From assembly GCF_031191185.1 (NCBI RefSeq), contig NZ_CP133464.1:1-64000 (forward strand): a DNA stretch of 64,000 bases, given 5' to 3'. A program made the translations under genes and the position numbers. Below the pieces are notes generated by a model, which was not told where the DNA came from, did no database searches, and saw only the letters and a program-made list of their open reading frames with translations. The DNA comes from Prevotella nigrescens (GTDB taxonomy: Bacteria; Bacteroidota; Bacteroidia; Bacteroidales; Bacteroidaceae). Of the stretch, positions 38,962 to 48,008 are shown piece after piece (the first letter of the stretch is position 1; each line of letters begins with the position of its first letter).

Positions 38962-39012
38962 ACGCCCATGAAAACTTTAAATAATGAACCAAGTTCTGTT
39001 TTGTTCATAAAA

Positions 39013-39047
39013 AAATCGCACCGTTTCGTAATCGAACGGTGCGATTT
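39013..39047. terminator. Hairpin upstream of the TetR gene
   Basis: A perfect 13-bp stem (AAATCGCACCGTT, 39013-39025, with 39035-39047) has A/T-rich ends on both sides. In its present place it would lie in the TetR leader; it may be the terminator of a gene from the donor genome. Confidence 0.55.
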
Positions 39048-39126
39048 ATTGAACGAGCCTATTTGCGCTCTTACTATATAAATATTGTGTATTCGCATAG
39101 CTGCAATGTTTATTTTGCAAAAGTAG

Positions 39127-39134
39127 CAAAGATA
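39127..39134 (-). promoter_or_regulatory. Probable -7 box for the TetR/efflux operon
   Basis: The minus strand reads TATCTTTG here, with TTTG (39153-39156) 18 nt upstream. A second -7-like box (TACTTTTG, 39118-39125) overlaps the spacing. The hairpin at 39013-39047 lies between it and the gene. Confidence 0.45.
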
Positions 39135-39209
39135 TAAAAACACCGCAATACCCAAAAATAAGTATTTTGCAATAAACACTTATGTGTGTTGAATGTCTAA
39201 ATTTATTTT

Positions 39210-40237
39210 AACGTGAGTTCGACGAATTCAGAACAAAGCAAGCTGTGTATCAATAGTCCTTTGCAGATTGATGCACGGCTTCTTTGGAAACAGGCAATAG
39301 GCAGCAATTGCCCCTAATAAGTTGACGATGAAATTGTCAAAGCATCTATGCCTGGAGTGTTCCACTTGTGCAATGTTCTTAAGTTCATCATTCACCGTTT
39401 CTATAATGGCTCTTTTTCTGAGTAAAAGTCTGTCTGAAACGCTCACTAAAGCTCCTTTCATGTTACTTTTCAATTTGGTAATAAGCTGTATTCCGTCAAC
39501 GAAAAGCCTTTGAAAGAGGTTCTTGCCGATGTAACCCTTATCACCGACCAGCTTACCATAGATGAATTCTATGAATGCCTTGTACTCCAAAGGCTTACGA
39601 TCATCAACATCTCCCGGCGTTATCATAAAGTTGAGAAGCTCTCCTTTCTCATTGCAAATCAAGTGCAATTTGGAACCGAAGAACCAACCCATGGAGCATT
39701 TTCCTCTTTGGGCTATGTCTTTGAAAACTTTGTGAATATGTATTCTCTGATTCTTGCAGACACGCAATGGTGTACTGTCAACAAATCTTATGCCCGTGCA
39801 TTTTCCCAAGAGGACCTTCTTGATAAACAAGGTTAAGGGTACGGCTACCTCCCTTTCCAATTCTACTAAACGGTTATAAGAAACAACATTGGAAAACAGA
39901 TGGTGAAGATGCTTGCATACTTTTTCAAGATAGAAATGTTTAAAGCAGCGATAACCGGAGTCGTGGAAAAGAATCATTATCAGCATGACTTCTGCCTTTG
40001 ATATCGTGGAACTTCGATGATATTTTCTTTTCCCGGTAGGTTTTAGCGTATATTTTGCTATCATAGCGTCAAAAACTTGCAGAAGTCGTCTGCCATACAA
40101 AATATTTCAGTAATTTTGTCTTCGGTGATCATAGCGATTTTTGTTTGTAATTCTATGTATATCAACACTTTAAAATTACAACAAATTTCGCTAATCACCA
40201 AATCTATAGACTCTTATAATTCATCGAACTCACGTTA
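39210..40237 (-). mobile_element. IS982-family element, right copy
   Basis: 1028 bp, same orientation as the left copy, with the same AACGTGAGTTCGAYGAATT terminal repeats. Its outer end abuts the AGTT duplication and lies 9 nt before mobB. Confidence 0.88.
39228..40132 (-). pseudogene. IS982 transposase, frameshifted near the N-terminus
   Basis: The proper start MITEDKITEIFCMADDFCK is at 40132, but the A-run at 40071-40075 is one base shorter than in the left copy and the frame stops a few residues later (FLTL then stop). The rest of the protein, with the whole catalytic core, stays open (a TTG at 40100 would give 290 residues). The damage is at a different place from that in the left copy. 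Confidence 0.78.
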
Positions 40238-40246
40238 GTTAGAAAA

Positions 40247-41527
40247 ATGATAGCAAAAATTTCAGCAACGGAGAACCTTGGAGGTGCACTCGGTTACAAC
40301 TTCAAAAAGGTGGGGAAAGGGGAAGCGAGTATTCTCCTTGCTGCTGAGTTGTATCAAAACAAGGAAGGTCGTTATACAATGGAGGAAGTATTTGCCGACA
40401 TGGAGGCTCTGATACCGAAGAAATGCCGGACAAAGAAAACGGTGTTCCATTGCTCGCTCAATCCGCACCCGGATGAGAAGCTCTCCGATGAACTTCTTGT
40501 GCAGATTGCCAAGGAGTATATGGAGGCACTTGGTTATGGCAAGCAACCCTATATCGTGTTCAAGCACAATGATATCGCCCGTGAGCATATACACATCGTG
40601 TCGCTTCGAGTGGATAGTAATAGAAGAAAAATCAATGACCGCTTCGAGAAGCGAAGGAGCAAGCAGATTACCGACGCCTTGGAGAGAAAGTATAACCTCA
40701 TTCCAAGTTCAAAGGTTAGCGAACAGGCAGCAGCGGAAACGCCCAAGGTGGATATTGGCAAAGGAAACATTAAGGAGCAGGTCGCAAGCACCCTCCGCAT
40801 GGTGCTGAAGCATTATCGCTTCTGTTCCTTGGGCGAACTGAACGCCATCCTTTCCGCATACAATCTTGCCGTGGAAGAAGTGAAGACAGAGTTTCGGGGA
40901 AAGAATTACGATGGACTTGTCTATGTTCCGACTGATGATAAAGGTAACAAGGTAAGCACACCCATCCATGCCTCAGACATCGGCCGTGGTGTGGGCTATA
41001 CTGCCATGCAGAACAAGATACAGAAATCGAAGCAAGAAATCAAACCGTTGATACCCATTATCAGGAACAAGGTATTACAAACAATGCGTACCTCTCCCCA
41101 GACAGAGAAAGAACTTCGACAAAGGTTGGAGGAACAGGGCTTGCGTGTGGCAATCCGAAAAAACGAAATCGGTCGTATCTATGGTATCACTTTCATTGAC
41201 GATGAAGGAGGATTTGCACTCAATGGCTCACGATTGGGTAAGGGATATGCCGCCAATGTTTTTAATGCCTATTTCTCCAATCCTGCCCATAACCCATTCT
41301 TGGACGAAACATTGTATGGCAGTCTGTCTGTCCGTTTGGAACAATCGGCAATCGTTCAACCCTCGCAGCCAAATACGGAGGAAAGCGACAACTTTGTCGA
41401 TGAACTTATCGAAAGTATGGCAGATGTTTCATTTCTATCTACGGGCAACGATGATTGGAAGGAGGCGGCATGGCAGCGTAAGCTCCGCAAGCAAAGCAAG
41501 GTAAATATTAGACGAAGAAAACATTAA
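40247..41527 (+). CDS. mobB: MobB-type relaxase (mobilization nuclease)
   Basis: A 426-residue relaxase. The N-terminal nuclease domain shows the conserved elements of the MOBP-like group: the start MIAKISATENLGGALGYNFKK, TVFHCSLNPHP, and the metal-binding histidines in HNDIAREHIHIVSLRVD (about residues 107-124), followed by KINDRFEKRRS. It nicks oriT and leads the strand into the recipient. The IS982 end lies just 9 nt upstream, so its normal read-through from mobA is lost and it now depends on transcription from within the transposon. Confidence 0.86.
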   Translation: MIAKISATENLGGALGYNFKKVGKGEASILLAAELYQNKEGRYTMEEVFADMEALIPKKCRTKKTVFHCSLNPHPDEKLSDELLVQIAKEYMEALGYGKQPYIVFKHNDIAREHIHIVSLRVDSNRRKINDRFEKRRSKQITDALERKYNLIPSSKVSEQAAAETPKVDIGKGNIKEQVASTLRMVLKHYRFCSLGELNAILSAYNLAVEEVKTEFRGKNYDGLVYVPTDDKGNKVSTPIHASDIGRGVGYTAMQNKIQKSKQEIKPLIPIIRNKVLQTMRTSPQTEKELRQRLEEQGLRVAIRKNEIGRIYGITFIDDEGGFALNGSRLGKGYAANVFNAYFSNPAHNPFLDETLYGSLSVRLEQSAIVQPSQPNTEESDNFVDELIESMADVSFLSTGNDDWKEAAWQRKLRKQSKVNIRRRKH

Positions 41528-41685
41528 ATAAACGAGCATTTCTATCTCCCCTCCCTTTCTTCCCTTTGGTCAGAGACCGTTGGTTCGGAGGGGTTGGGGG
41601 AGGCTTCCAAAAACAATACGATTATGGCACAAGAAGACGATTTAAGGGCATTAGGTAAGGTCATGGACTTTATCGGGGTATATCA

Positions 41686-43626
41686 GTGATATTTCTCCTT
41701 ATCAACTGTTATTGGTTCTGCTACGAAGCGTTTCACGAGTGGCACTTCACGCTCGGTATCATCAACAAGATACTGATGAACTTCCAACGTACCACAGGCT
41801 TGTTTTCGTCCATCCTTTGGACGAAACTCTTTTGTGTGGTGTTTCTTGCTTTATCCTGCCTTGGGACAAAAGGCGTGAAAGAAGAGAAAATCACATGGCC
41901 AAAGATTTGGGCAGTGCTTTTCGCAGGTTTTATCTTTTTCTTTCTCAACTGGTGGCTCTTAGCATTGCCTATCGGCAAGATCGGAGCAGCTTCGCTCTAC
42001 ATTTTCACGCTGTCCGTTGGCTATATCTGTCTGCTGATGGGTGGCGTATGGATGAGCCGACTGCTTAAAAACAACCTGATGGACGATGTATTCAATATGG
42101 AGAACGAGAGTTTCATGCAGGAAACACGATTGATGGAAAATGAGTACTCTGTCAATCTCCCTACACGTTTTTACTATAAGAAGAAGTGGAACAAGGGTTG
42201 GATCAATGTGGTCAATCCATTTCGTGCCTCGATGGTGCTGGGTACTCCGGGGTCGGGTAAATCCTACGCCATTGTGAACAACTATATCAAGCAACAGATT
42301 CGGAAAGGCTTTGCCATGTATATCTATGATTACAAGTTTCCCGACCTTTCCGAGATTGCCTATAATCACCTGCTTCATCACTTGGATGCCTATAAGGTAA
42401 AGCCGCAGTTTTATGTCATCAACTTCGATGATCCGAGAAAGTCGCATCGGTGCAATCCCATCAATCCCGCCTTTATGACGGATATATCCGATGCCTACGA
42501 GAGTGCCTATACGATAATGCTCAACCTTAACCGCTCGTGGATTCAGAAACAGGGAGATTTCTTTGTGGAGTCACCAATCATTCTGCTGGCAGCCATCATC
42601 TGGTTTCTGAAGATATACGAGAACGGGAAGTATTGCACCTTCCCTCATGCCATTGAGTTTCTGAACCGCCCCTATGCTCAGATATTCCCGATACTCACTT
42701 CCTACGATGAGCTTGCCAACTACCTTTCTCCCTTCATGGACGCTTGGGAAGGCGGTGCGCAGGACCAGTTGCAGGGGCAGATAGCCAGTGCCAAGATACC
42801 GCTTTCACGCATGATTTCACCAGCACTCTATTGGGTGATGACGGGCGATGATTTTTCTCTTGACATCAACAATCCCAACGAGCCCAAAGTACTTGTAGTG
42901 GGCAATAATCCCGACCGCCAGAACATCTATTCAGCGGCATTGGGACTGTATAACAGCCGTATCGTAAAACTCATCAACAAGAAGAAGCAACTCAAATCCT
43001 CCGTGATTATCGACGAGTTGCCGACTATCTATTTCCGAGGCTTGGACAATCTCATTGCCACTGCCCGAAGCAACAAAGTGGCTGTATGTTTGGGGTTTCA
43101 GGACTTTTCGCAGCTTACCCGTGACTATGGAGACAAAGAAAGCAAGGTAATCCAGAACACGGTAGGTAATGTATTTAGTGGTCAGGTCGTAGGCGAAACA
43201 GCTAAGACCCTTTCAGAGCGTTTTGGTAAAGTACTTCAACAACGGCAGTCTATGACCATCAACCGCAATGACAAGTCTACGTCTATCTCCACACAGATGG
43301 ACAGCCTTATTCCTGCAAGCAAAATCAGTAATCTCACACAGGGAATGTTTGTCGGTGCTGTGTCGGACAATTTCGACGAGCGTATTGACCAAAAGATTTT
43401 CCATGCGGAGATAGTCGTGGATAGTGCCAAAATCTCCGCCGAGATGAAAGCCTATCAACCAATCCCTATAATCGCGGACTTTACAAACGAAGATGGCTCC
43501 GACAATCTCAAAGAGACTATCGAAGCCAACTATAAACGTGTCAAACAAGAGATTATCTCACTTGTGGAATCGGAGAAGGAACGCATCAAGGCCGACCCGG
43601 CTCTTGCTCACTTGTCTAAGGAGTAG
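41686..43626 (+). CDS. mobC: TraG/VirD4-type coupling protein (MobC), N-terminus frameshifted
   Basis: A coupling-protein ATPase that links the relaxosome to the secretion channel. Walker A is LGTPGSGKS (42238-42264), Walker B is SVIIDELPTIYF (about 43003-43035), and there are several membrane helices before residue 130. The family start MAQEDDLRALGKVMDF is present at 41624-41671 in another frame, which stops at 41687-41689. One missing base near 41674-41678 (expected FIRGISVIF) accounts for this. The GTG at 41686 overlaps that stop, so re-initiation could still give a protein lacking only about 21 residues. Confidence 0.8.
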   Translation: MIFLLINCYWFCYEAFHEWHFTLGIINKILMNFQRTTGLFSSILWTKLFCVVFLALSCLGTKGVKEEKITWPKIWAVLFAGFIFFFLNWWLLALPIGKIGAASLYIFTLSVGYICLLMGGVWMSRLLKNNLMDDVFNMENESFMQETRLMENEYSVNLPTRFYYKKKWNKGWINVVNPFRASMVLGTPGSGKSYAIVNNYIKQQIRKGFAMYIYDYKFPDLSEIAYNHLLHHLDAYKVKPQFYVINFDDPRKSHRCNPINPAFMTDISDAYESAYTIMLNLNRSWIQKQGDFFVESPIILLAAIIWFLKIYENGKYCTFPHAIEFLNRPYAQIFPILTSYDELANYLSPFMDAWEGGAQDQLQGQIASAKIPLSRMISPALYWVMTGDDFSLDINNPNEPKVLVVGNNPDRQNIYSAALGLYNSRIVKLINKKKQLKSSVIIDELPTIYFRGLDNLIATARSNKVAVCLGFQDFSQLTRDYGDKESKVIQNTVGNVFSGQVVGETAKTLSERFGKVLQQRQSMTINRNDKSTSISTQMDSLIPASKISNLTQGMFVGAVSDNFDERIDQKIFHAEIVVDSAKISAEMKAYQPIPIIADFTNEDGSDNLKETIEANYKRVKQEIISLVESEKERIKADPALAHLSKE

Positions 43627-43764
43627 ACCGTTTGCCAACCGATGTCTCAAAGCATCTGTTCCTTGCAAAGGTTTCCGAGAAAAGTTACCTTACTATTGGG
43701 AATAGAAAGATATATGTTCGAGAGAATATCTTTCGGACTGTATATGTACGTCATTTTTTTATCA

Positions 43765-43797
43765 TCGGGAGTGCGGCACCTGTTGCGCACCTCCCGA
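43765..43797. terminator. Hairpin of the ATCGGG family
   Basis: TCGGGAG-TGCG (43765-43775) pairs with CGCAC-CTCCCGA (43786-43797) with one bulged base. Similar structures follow the large secreted-protein genes (44044-44128, 47954-47996). Confidence 0.55.
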
Positions 43798-43808
43798 AGA
43801 AAATGGAT

Positions 43809-44015
43809 TTAATCATCCCACAGCGATGACGGGCGGCGGCTCGGGGCGTCATAGTCATCGTCGTCCTCCTCGCCGTCAAAGAAGTTGTTGCCTTTCGAGA
43901 GTGCAGGCCCCGTGGCGGGGTCTTCACTGATGCCCACGCTGAGGGAGCCGGCGAGGATAGAGTTTTCTAATGTGATGGGGACCACTTTGATTTCCGGTTT
44001 GATGTAATTGTTCAT
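43809..44015 (-). CDS. Small acidic peptide with KPEIKVV leader-like start
   Basis: A 68-residue ORF beginning MNNYIKPEIKVVPITLENSILAGSLS and ending in an Asp/Glu-rich, proline-containing tail (DGEEDDDDYDAPSRRPSSLWDD). Short proteins that open with M-x-x-Y-I-K-P-x-I-K-V are common in Prevotella and Bacteroides and have no firm function; the leader-like front and GS break have prompted suggestions of peptide precursors. It follows the large secreted-protein gene on the same strand. No modifying enzyme is nearby. Confidence 0.55.
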   Translation of the reverse strand: MNNYIKPEIKVVPITLENSILAGSLSVGISEDPATGPALSKGNNFFDGEEDDDDYDAPSRRPSSLWDD

Positions 44016-44043
44016 TTTATATTAATTAACTGTTTGTTTTAAA

Positions 44044-44128
44044 TCATCGGGGGGGAGCGCACCGCCCGTTTCCGTGGGATTCGGAACGTGATGAATCACG
44101 CCCCTGCGGCGTGCCGCACCCCCGATGA
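44044..44128. repeat. Branched hairpin of the ATCGGG family
   Basis: Outer arms TCATCGGGGG (44044-44053) and CCCCCGATGA (44119-44128) enclose a second palindrome CGTGATGAATCACG (44087-44100). It lies just after the stop of the large secreted-protein gene and could end its transcript or stabilise its 3' end. Confidence 0.55.
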
Positions 44129-44144
44129 AGAGAGACTTCTTTTT

Positions 44145-47100
44145 TTATTTCACTATCACCTTTCGACCATTGACGATATACACGCCGGCGGGAATCTGTC
44201 GGCGCACGCTGTCGTCGAGGCGGTCGGCCACGCGCTGTCCCTGGAGGTTGTACACCGCACCGTCTGCCGCACCGTCTGCCGCACCGTCTGTCGCACCGTC
44301 TGCCGTGCCGTAGATGCCCGTGGTCTCGCCGTCGAAGACGATGGAGAGCGGCTTGGCACCCTCATGGCTGTTGTAGCTGATGTAGGCGCGGTAGGCAGGC
44401 ACCGTGACGGAGGGGTTGTCGGACGTTACCTTGTGGAACAGGCCGTCGGCTTGCAGGATGTAGGCGTGGGCGGAAGATAGCCACCAGTTCACCACCTCTT
44501 GCACCGCACCACTGAAGGCGTATTCGCCGGAATAGAGGACGATGCTGCTACGGTCGGCCTTCACCTGCAGGTTCTCGCCGTCGAGCCGTGCGGGGGCGTC
44601 GGCCACGAGCAGGTAGGGCCTGTAGGCCCCGAGCGTGCCGTTCACCTCCTTGAAGTGCACCGCGGTGCGGCTTTCCTGTCTGTCGGCAAGGGTGTAGGCC
44701 CTGAAGCCCTGCACGGGCAGCTCGTAGGGCAGGCAGAGCGTGGCCTTGCCGGCGGCGAGGGTGCGGTCGTAGGTAGCCTTCGTGGCGGTGAAGTCGAGCC
44801 CGATGGGCAGCGACTGTCCGTCGGTGAGGCGGAAATCGTCGCACGTCCAGCCGTTGTTCTCCTTGTTATAATACACATAGTTCGGCTTCTCCTTGTCGGC
44901 CTCGCTGTAAGGACTCGGCGTCTCGCCCAACACCTGCGCCCAGTAGCAAGCGTCGGTGCGGTCGCCCTGCAGCTTATAGGCCACTTCGCCGTTCTTGAGC
45001 TGCTTCTCGACTATCCGCTCGCCCTGTGCTGTGCCGCAGGTGTTGAGGTAGCAGCAGTTCTTGCGGATGGTGTTGGAGCCGAAGGTGTAGCTACCGGCGG
45101 TGGCGTTGTTAGTGCCGGCATAGAGGCAGTTGGTAAGGGTGCAGTATCCGGTCTGAAGATATACGAATCCGGCCATACCTTTCTTGTCTGCCGCCATGGA
45201 GTTGAACGCCCCCTTGACAGCACAGTCGGTGATGGCAACCTCGGCTCTGTCGTTTACATACGCGATCATGCCCGCCAATTCGCATACGCCATGATAGTTG
45301 CTCGTGATGTCCACCTCGCTCACGCAGCCCGAGAGTGTAACATTGCCCACGGCATTGCAGACCAGTGCCGACAGCGTGCGGCCGTCCGACTTGATCTTTC
45401 CTTTTACGCGCAGGTTTTTGATGGTGGCGTTGTTCACAAACTTGAAGGGGGCTACCTCGCCGCTTTGGCTATTCCAGTTGAGCGTGAGCGTATGGCCCTG
45501 TCCGTCGAAGGTGCCGTTGTAGTTTCTGCTCGTGCCCGCCATCGTGATTTCCTCGCCGAGGTCGACATCGTTCATCAGCTTGGCGTTGATGGCGGTCTCT
45601 CCGCCGTTCACGCGGTTGCAGAATGCCTGCCAGTCGGCCTTGGAGCTGATTTCGCAACTTTCGGCTACGACGACATCTATCGTGCGGTCGGAATTGACGG
45701 GGGTGGAAGCCGAGAAGTCGCCGTCGAAGATGAGCTTGTAGGTGTTGGCAGGATTGTAGGCCTCGCCTAAGAATTCCTGCGCAGTGGGCAGGCTGCCAAC
45801 GGTGCCGCCGTGGTTGGCGTAGCGTGTGGCCTTCACCCTGCCGTTGTAGATGAACTTCACCTTGTACACCCGCTTCTCTATCTTGTCGGTGAGTTGCGGC
45901 TCATGGTCCGTGCCGAGCACCTGTCCCCACACGGTTTTGCTTCTGCCGTTCTGCAGCAGATGCGCCACCTCGCCGCTTCTGAGCTGCTCCTTGGTTATCG
46001 GCGTGCCCTGCGCATTGCCGCAGGGGTTGAGGTAGTAGCAATTGTTGAGCGTGAGGGTGGCGGAGGTGGAAGTGTTCGTGGTGAAGGTACCGTTTCTGCT
46101 GGCGTTACTGTTCCCATTGTTCGTGCCTGCGTAGAGACAGTTGTTCATGGTACAGGTGCCGTTATTGGCATATACAAATCCGCCCATGCCTTTCTGTCCT
46201 TCGTCGGTGGTGGCGTTGATGTCGCCTGTGACGAGGCAGTCGTTGATGGTAACGCGGCCATCGGTGCTTATATAGGAAATCAAGCCTCCTGTCCCGCACC
46301 AGTTGGAGACAGTAGAGCTCGTGATATTCACATTGCTCACACAGCCCGTAATGGTATTTTCGCCATAGGCTTCGTCAATCAGTCCGCCCAGATAGTAACC
46401 GTCCGACCGGATGGCTCCTTCGGTGCGCAGGTTCTTGATGGTGGCGCCCTTCACTCTCCCGAAGGGGGCGACGTCGTTGGCCGAGCCGGCATCCCAGTTG
46501 ACGGTGAGCGTGTGGTTCTGCCCGTCGAAGGTGCCGCCATAAGGGCTCTTGGAAGTTCCTACCTTCGCGATGTCCTCGCCGAGGGCGACGTCCTTGGTCA
46601 TCTTGGCATCGAGGCCGGCCTGTCCGTCGTTGACGAGGTCGCAGAAAGTCTTCCAGTCTTCTTTTGAGCCTATTTCGTAGCAGTCCTTTTCATTTACGGT
46701 TACGGCTACGGTCATGTTGCCTTCGACGGGGGTCGTTTCGTTGAAGCCGTTGGCAAAGGCGAATCCGGTATAGTAATGGTGTGGGTTGTAGTCTGTGCCC
46801 AGTGCCTCCTGCAGGGTGGGCAGACTGACATGGCCGCCCTTGTTGGCGTAGCGTGTGGCCTTCACTTCGCCGTTGTATGCGAAGCCAACCATGTAGACAT
46901 GCCTCTCGGCTTCGGCGGTGAGCATCGGCTCGTTGTCGGTGCCGAGCTTCTGTCCCCACACATTTTCGCTTCTGCCGGCCTGCAATTTGTAAGCCACCTC
47001 GCCGCTCTCGAGCTGCGCCTTGGTTACCTGCGTGCCTTGCTCCTCGCCGCAGGCGTTGAGGTAGTAGCAGTTGGTGGCGTTGGCACCCAAGGCGAAGGTG

Positions 47101-47741
47101 TTGCCGGCGGTGGCGTTGTTCGTGCCGAGGTAGAGGCAGTTATTGAAGGTGCAGTCGCCCCACATTTGGTATACAAAGCCCGCCATGTTGTTAGTCGCGT
47201 CGGAGTTCAACGCTCCCTTGACTACGCAGTCGGTGAAGGTAACCTTGGCAATATTTTCTGCCCGATAAATCATGCCCGATAAATAGGATTTCCCCTTGAT
47301 ATCCACCTCGCTGACGCAGTTTGAAAGGGTGGTGTTGCCATGGACGGTATAAATCAATCCGGCCAATTGCTTCTTTCCCGTGATATGCCCTTTGACGCGC
47401 AGGTTCTTGATGGTGGCGTCCTTCACATACGCGAAGGGGGCGACGTCGTTGGTAAAGCTGGCATCCCAGTTTACGGTGAGCGTGTGGTTCTGCCCGTCGA
47501 ACGTGCCTTCGTACATTTTGAATTCTTCGCCCACCATCACGATTTCCTCGCCGAGGTCCACGTCTCGCGTCAGCTTGGCGTTGAGGCCGGGCTCTCCGGC
47601 TTTCACCCGATTGCAGAACGCTTTCCAGTCTGCCACCGAGCCGATGCTGACTTCGCTACTGCCCTGCGCCCACGCCGGCATCGTCAGCACGAGGGCAAGC
47701 AAGAAGAGGCTGAGCCTCTCGATTAAATTTTTTGTTTTCAT
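44145..47741 (-). CDS. Giant secreted repeat protein with C-terminal sorting-like tail
   Basis: A 1198-residue protein with signal peptide (LSLFLLALVLTMPAWAQG). It has three homologous modules of about 330 residues, starting near residues 31, 357 and 690, each with a [S/E]IxSxADWxxFCxxVN opening, the FDGQ[N/G]HTLTxNW motif, and a run of short GLUG-like beta-helix units (GGLI, TNCVSNVNI, NNCLYAGTNN). The end, YNLQGQRV...PAGVYIVNGRKVIVK, resembles the secretion/anchoring tails of Prevotella surface proteins. I take it to be a surface or secreted adhesin-like protein. It has a close paralog at 48009-51656. A four-residue DGA repeat lies just before the tail. Confidence 0.78.
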   Translation of the reverse strand: MKTKNLIERLSLFLLALVLTMPAWAQGSSEVSIGSVADWKAFCNRVKAGEPGLNAKLTRDVDLGEEIVMVGEEFKMYEGTFDGQNHTLTVNWDASFTNDVAPFAYVKDATIKNLRVKGHITGKKQLAGLIYTVHGNTTLSNCVSEVDIKGKSYLSGMIYRAENIAKVTFTDCVVKGALNSDATNNMAGFVYQMWGDCTFNNCLYLGTNNATAGNTFALGANATNCYYLNACGEEQGTQVTKAQLESGEVAYKLQAGRSENVWGQKLGTDNEPMLTAEAERHVYMVGFAYNGEVKATRYANKGGHVSLPTLQEALGTDYNPHHYYTGFAFANGFNETTPVEGNMTVAVTVNEKDCYEIGSKEDWKTFCDLVNDGQAGLDAKMTKDVALGEDIAKVGTSKSPYGGTFDGQNHTLTVNWDAGSANDVAPFGRVKGATIKNLRTEGAIRSDGYYLGGLIDEAYGENTITGCVSNVNITSSTVSNWCGTGGLISYISTDGRVTINDCLVTGDINATTDEGQKGMGGFVYANNGTCTMNNCLYAGTNNGNSNASRNGTFTTNTSTSATLTLNNCYYLNPCGNAQGTPITKEQLRSGEVAHLLQNGRSKTVWGQVLGTDHEPQLTDKIEKRVYKVKFIYNGRVKATRYANHGGTVGSLPTAQEFLGEAYNPANTYKLIFDGDFSASTPVNSDRTIDVVVAESCEISSKADWQAFCNRVNGGETAINAKLMNDVDLGEEITMAGTSRNYNGTFDGQGHTLTLNWNSQSGEVAPFKFVNNATIKNLRVKGKIKSDGRTLSALVCNAVGNVTLSGCVSEVDITSNYHGVCELAGMIAYVNDRAEVAITDCAVKGAFNSMAADKKGMAGFVYLQTGYCTLTNCLYAGTNNATAGSYTFGSNTIRKNCCYLNTCGTAQGERIVEKQLKNGEVAYKLQGDRTDACYWAQVLGETPSPYSEADKEKPNYVYYNKENNGWTCDDFRLTDGQSLPIGLDFTATKATYDRTLAAGKATLCLPYELPVQGFRAYTLADRQESRTAVHFKEVNGTLGAYRPYLLVADAPARLDGENLQVKADRSSIVLYSGEYAFSGAVQEVVNWWLSSAHAYILQADGLFHKVTSDNPSVTVPAYRAYISYNSHEGAKPLSIVFDGETTGIYGTADGATDGAADGAADGAVYNLQGQRVADRLDDSVRRQIPAGVYIVNGRKVIVK
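44257..44304. repeat. In-frame 12-bp tandem repeat (x4) in the secreted protein gene
   Basis: GCACCGTCTGCC is repeated four times (unit 3 has one change). It encodes the tetrapeptide ADGA/TDGA near the C-terminus. The paralog at 48009 lacks it. Copy number can change without breaking the frame. Confidence 0.85.
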
Positions 47742-47771
47742 TTTGCTTATTATTTTGGTAAAAGTTTTGTT

Positions 47772-47882
47772 TTATGAATTCTCGTCCGCTGCCGTAAGCG
47801 TGTCGGCCGTGCGGGCGGTCGTCGTGTTGTCGCCGCCGTACTTCTCGGGTCGGTCGTCGTCCTTTTTCTTGCCGCGCGTCAT
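47772..47882 (-). CDS. Short charged ORF between the two secreted-protein genes
   Basis: About 36 residues (MTRGKKKDDDRPEKYGGDNTTTARTADTLTAADENS) from the ATG at 47882; the frame stays open to 47969 but the upstream part runs into a hairpin. It ends 31 nt before the start of the large gene at 47741. I recognise nothing in it. It may be a leader peptide or chance. Confidence 0.3.
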   Translation of the reverse strand: MTRGKKKDDDRPEKYGGDNTTTARTADTLTAADENS

Positions 47883-47953
47883 CACCTGCTCCTTGTAGCG
47901 CTTGATGTTGGCGTTTGTCGTTTTCACCTTATTATATATATAGGGTTGCGGGG

Positions 47954-47996
47954 TATCGGGGGAGCACACCGCCTGTGGGCGAGCGCCCCCCCGATA
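47954..47996. repeat. Hairpin of the ATCGGG family
   Basis: Arms TATCGGGGG (47954-47962) and CCCCCGATA (47988-47996), with further GC pairing inside, lie 12 nt after the stop of the second large gene. A half-copy (TATCGGGGGG) is at 51694-51703. Confidence 0.6.
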
Positions 47997-48008
47997 AGAA
48001 GAGAGACA

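Larger units (their letters stand above)
28004..40237. mobile_element. 12.2-kb composite transposon bounded by two IS982-family copies
   Basis: Two same-orientation IS982 copies (28004-29030 and 39210-40237) enclose about 10 kb. The outer flanks carry the same 4 bp, AGTT (28000-28003 and 40238-40241). Deleting the unit leaves mobA stop, a short spacer and the mobB ATG, a normal operon junction. This shows that the whole unit entered as one piece between mobA and mobB. The cargo is an IS3 remnant and a six-gene efflux operon. It is GC-richer than the mob genes around it. Confidence 0.85.

Noticed and set aside
28022..40132. Programmed frameshifting in the two IS982 transposases
   Set aside because: The lesions are at different positions in the two copies, the third IS982 gene needs no shift, and the family is not known for it.
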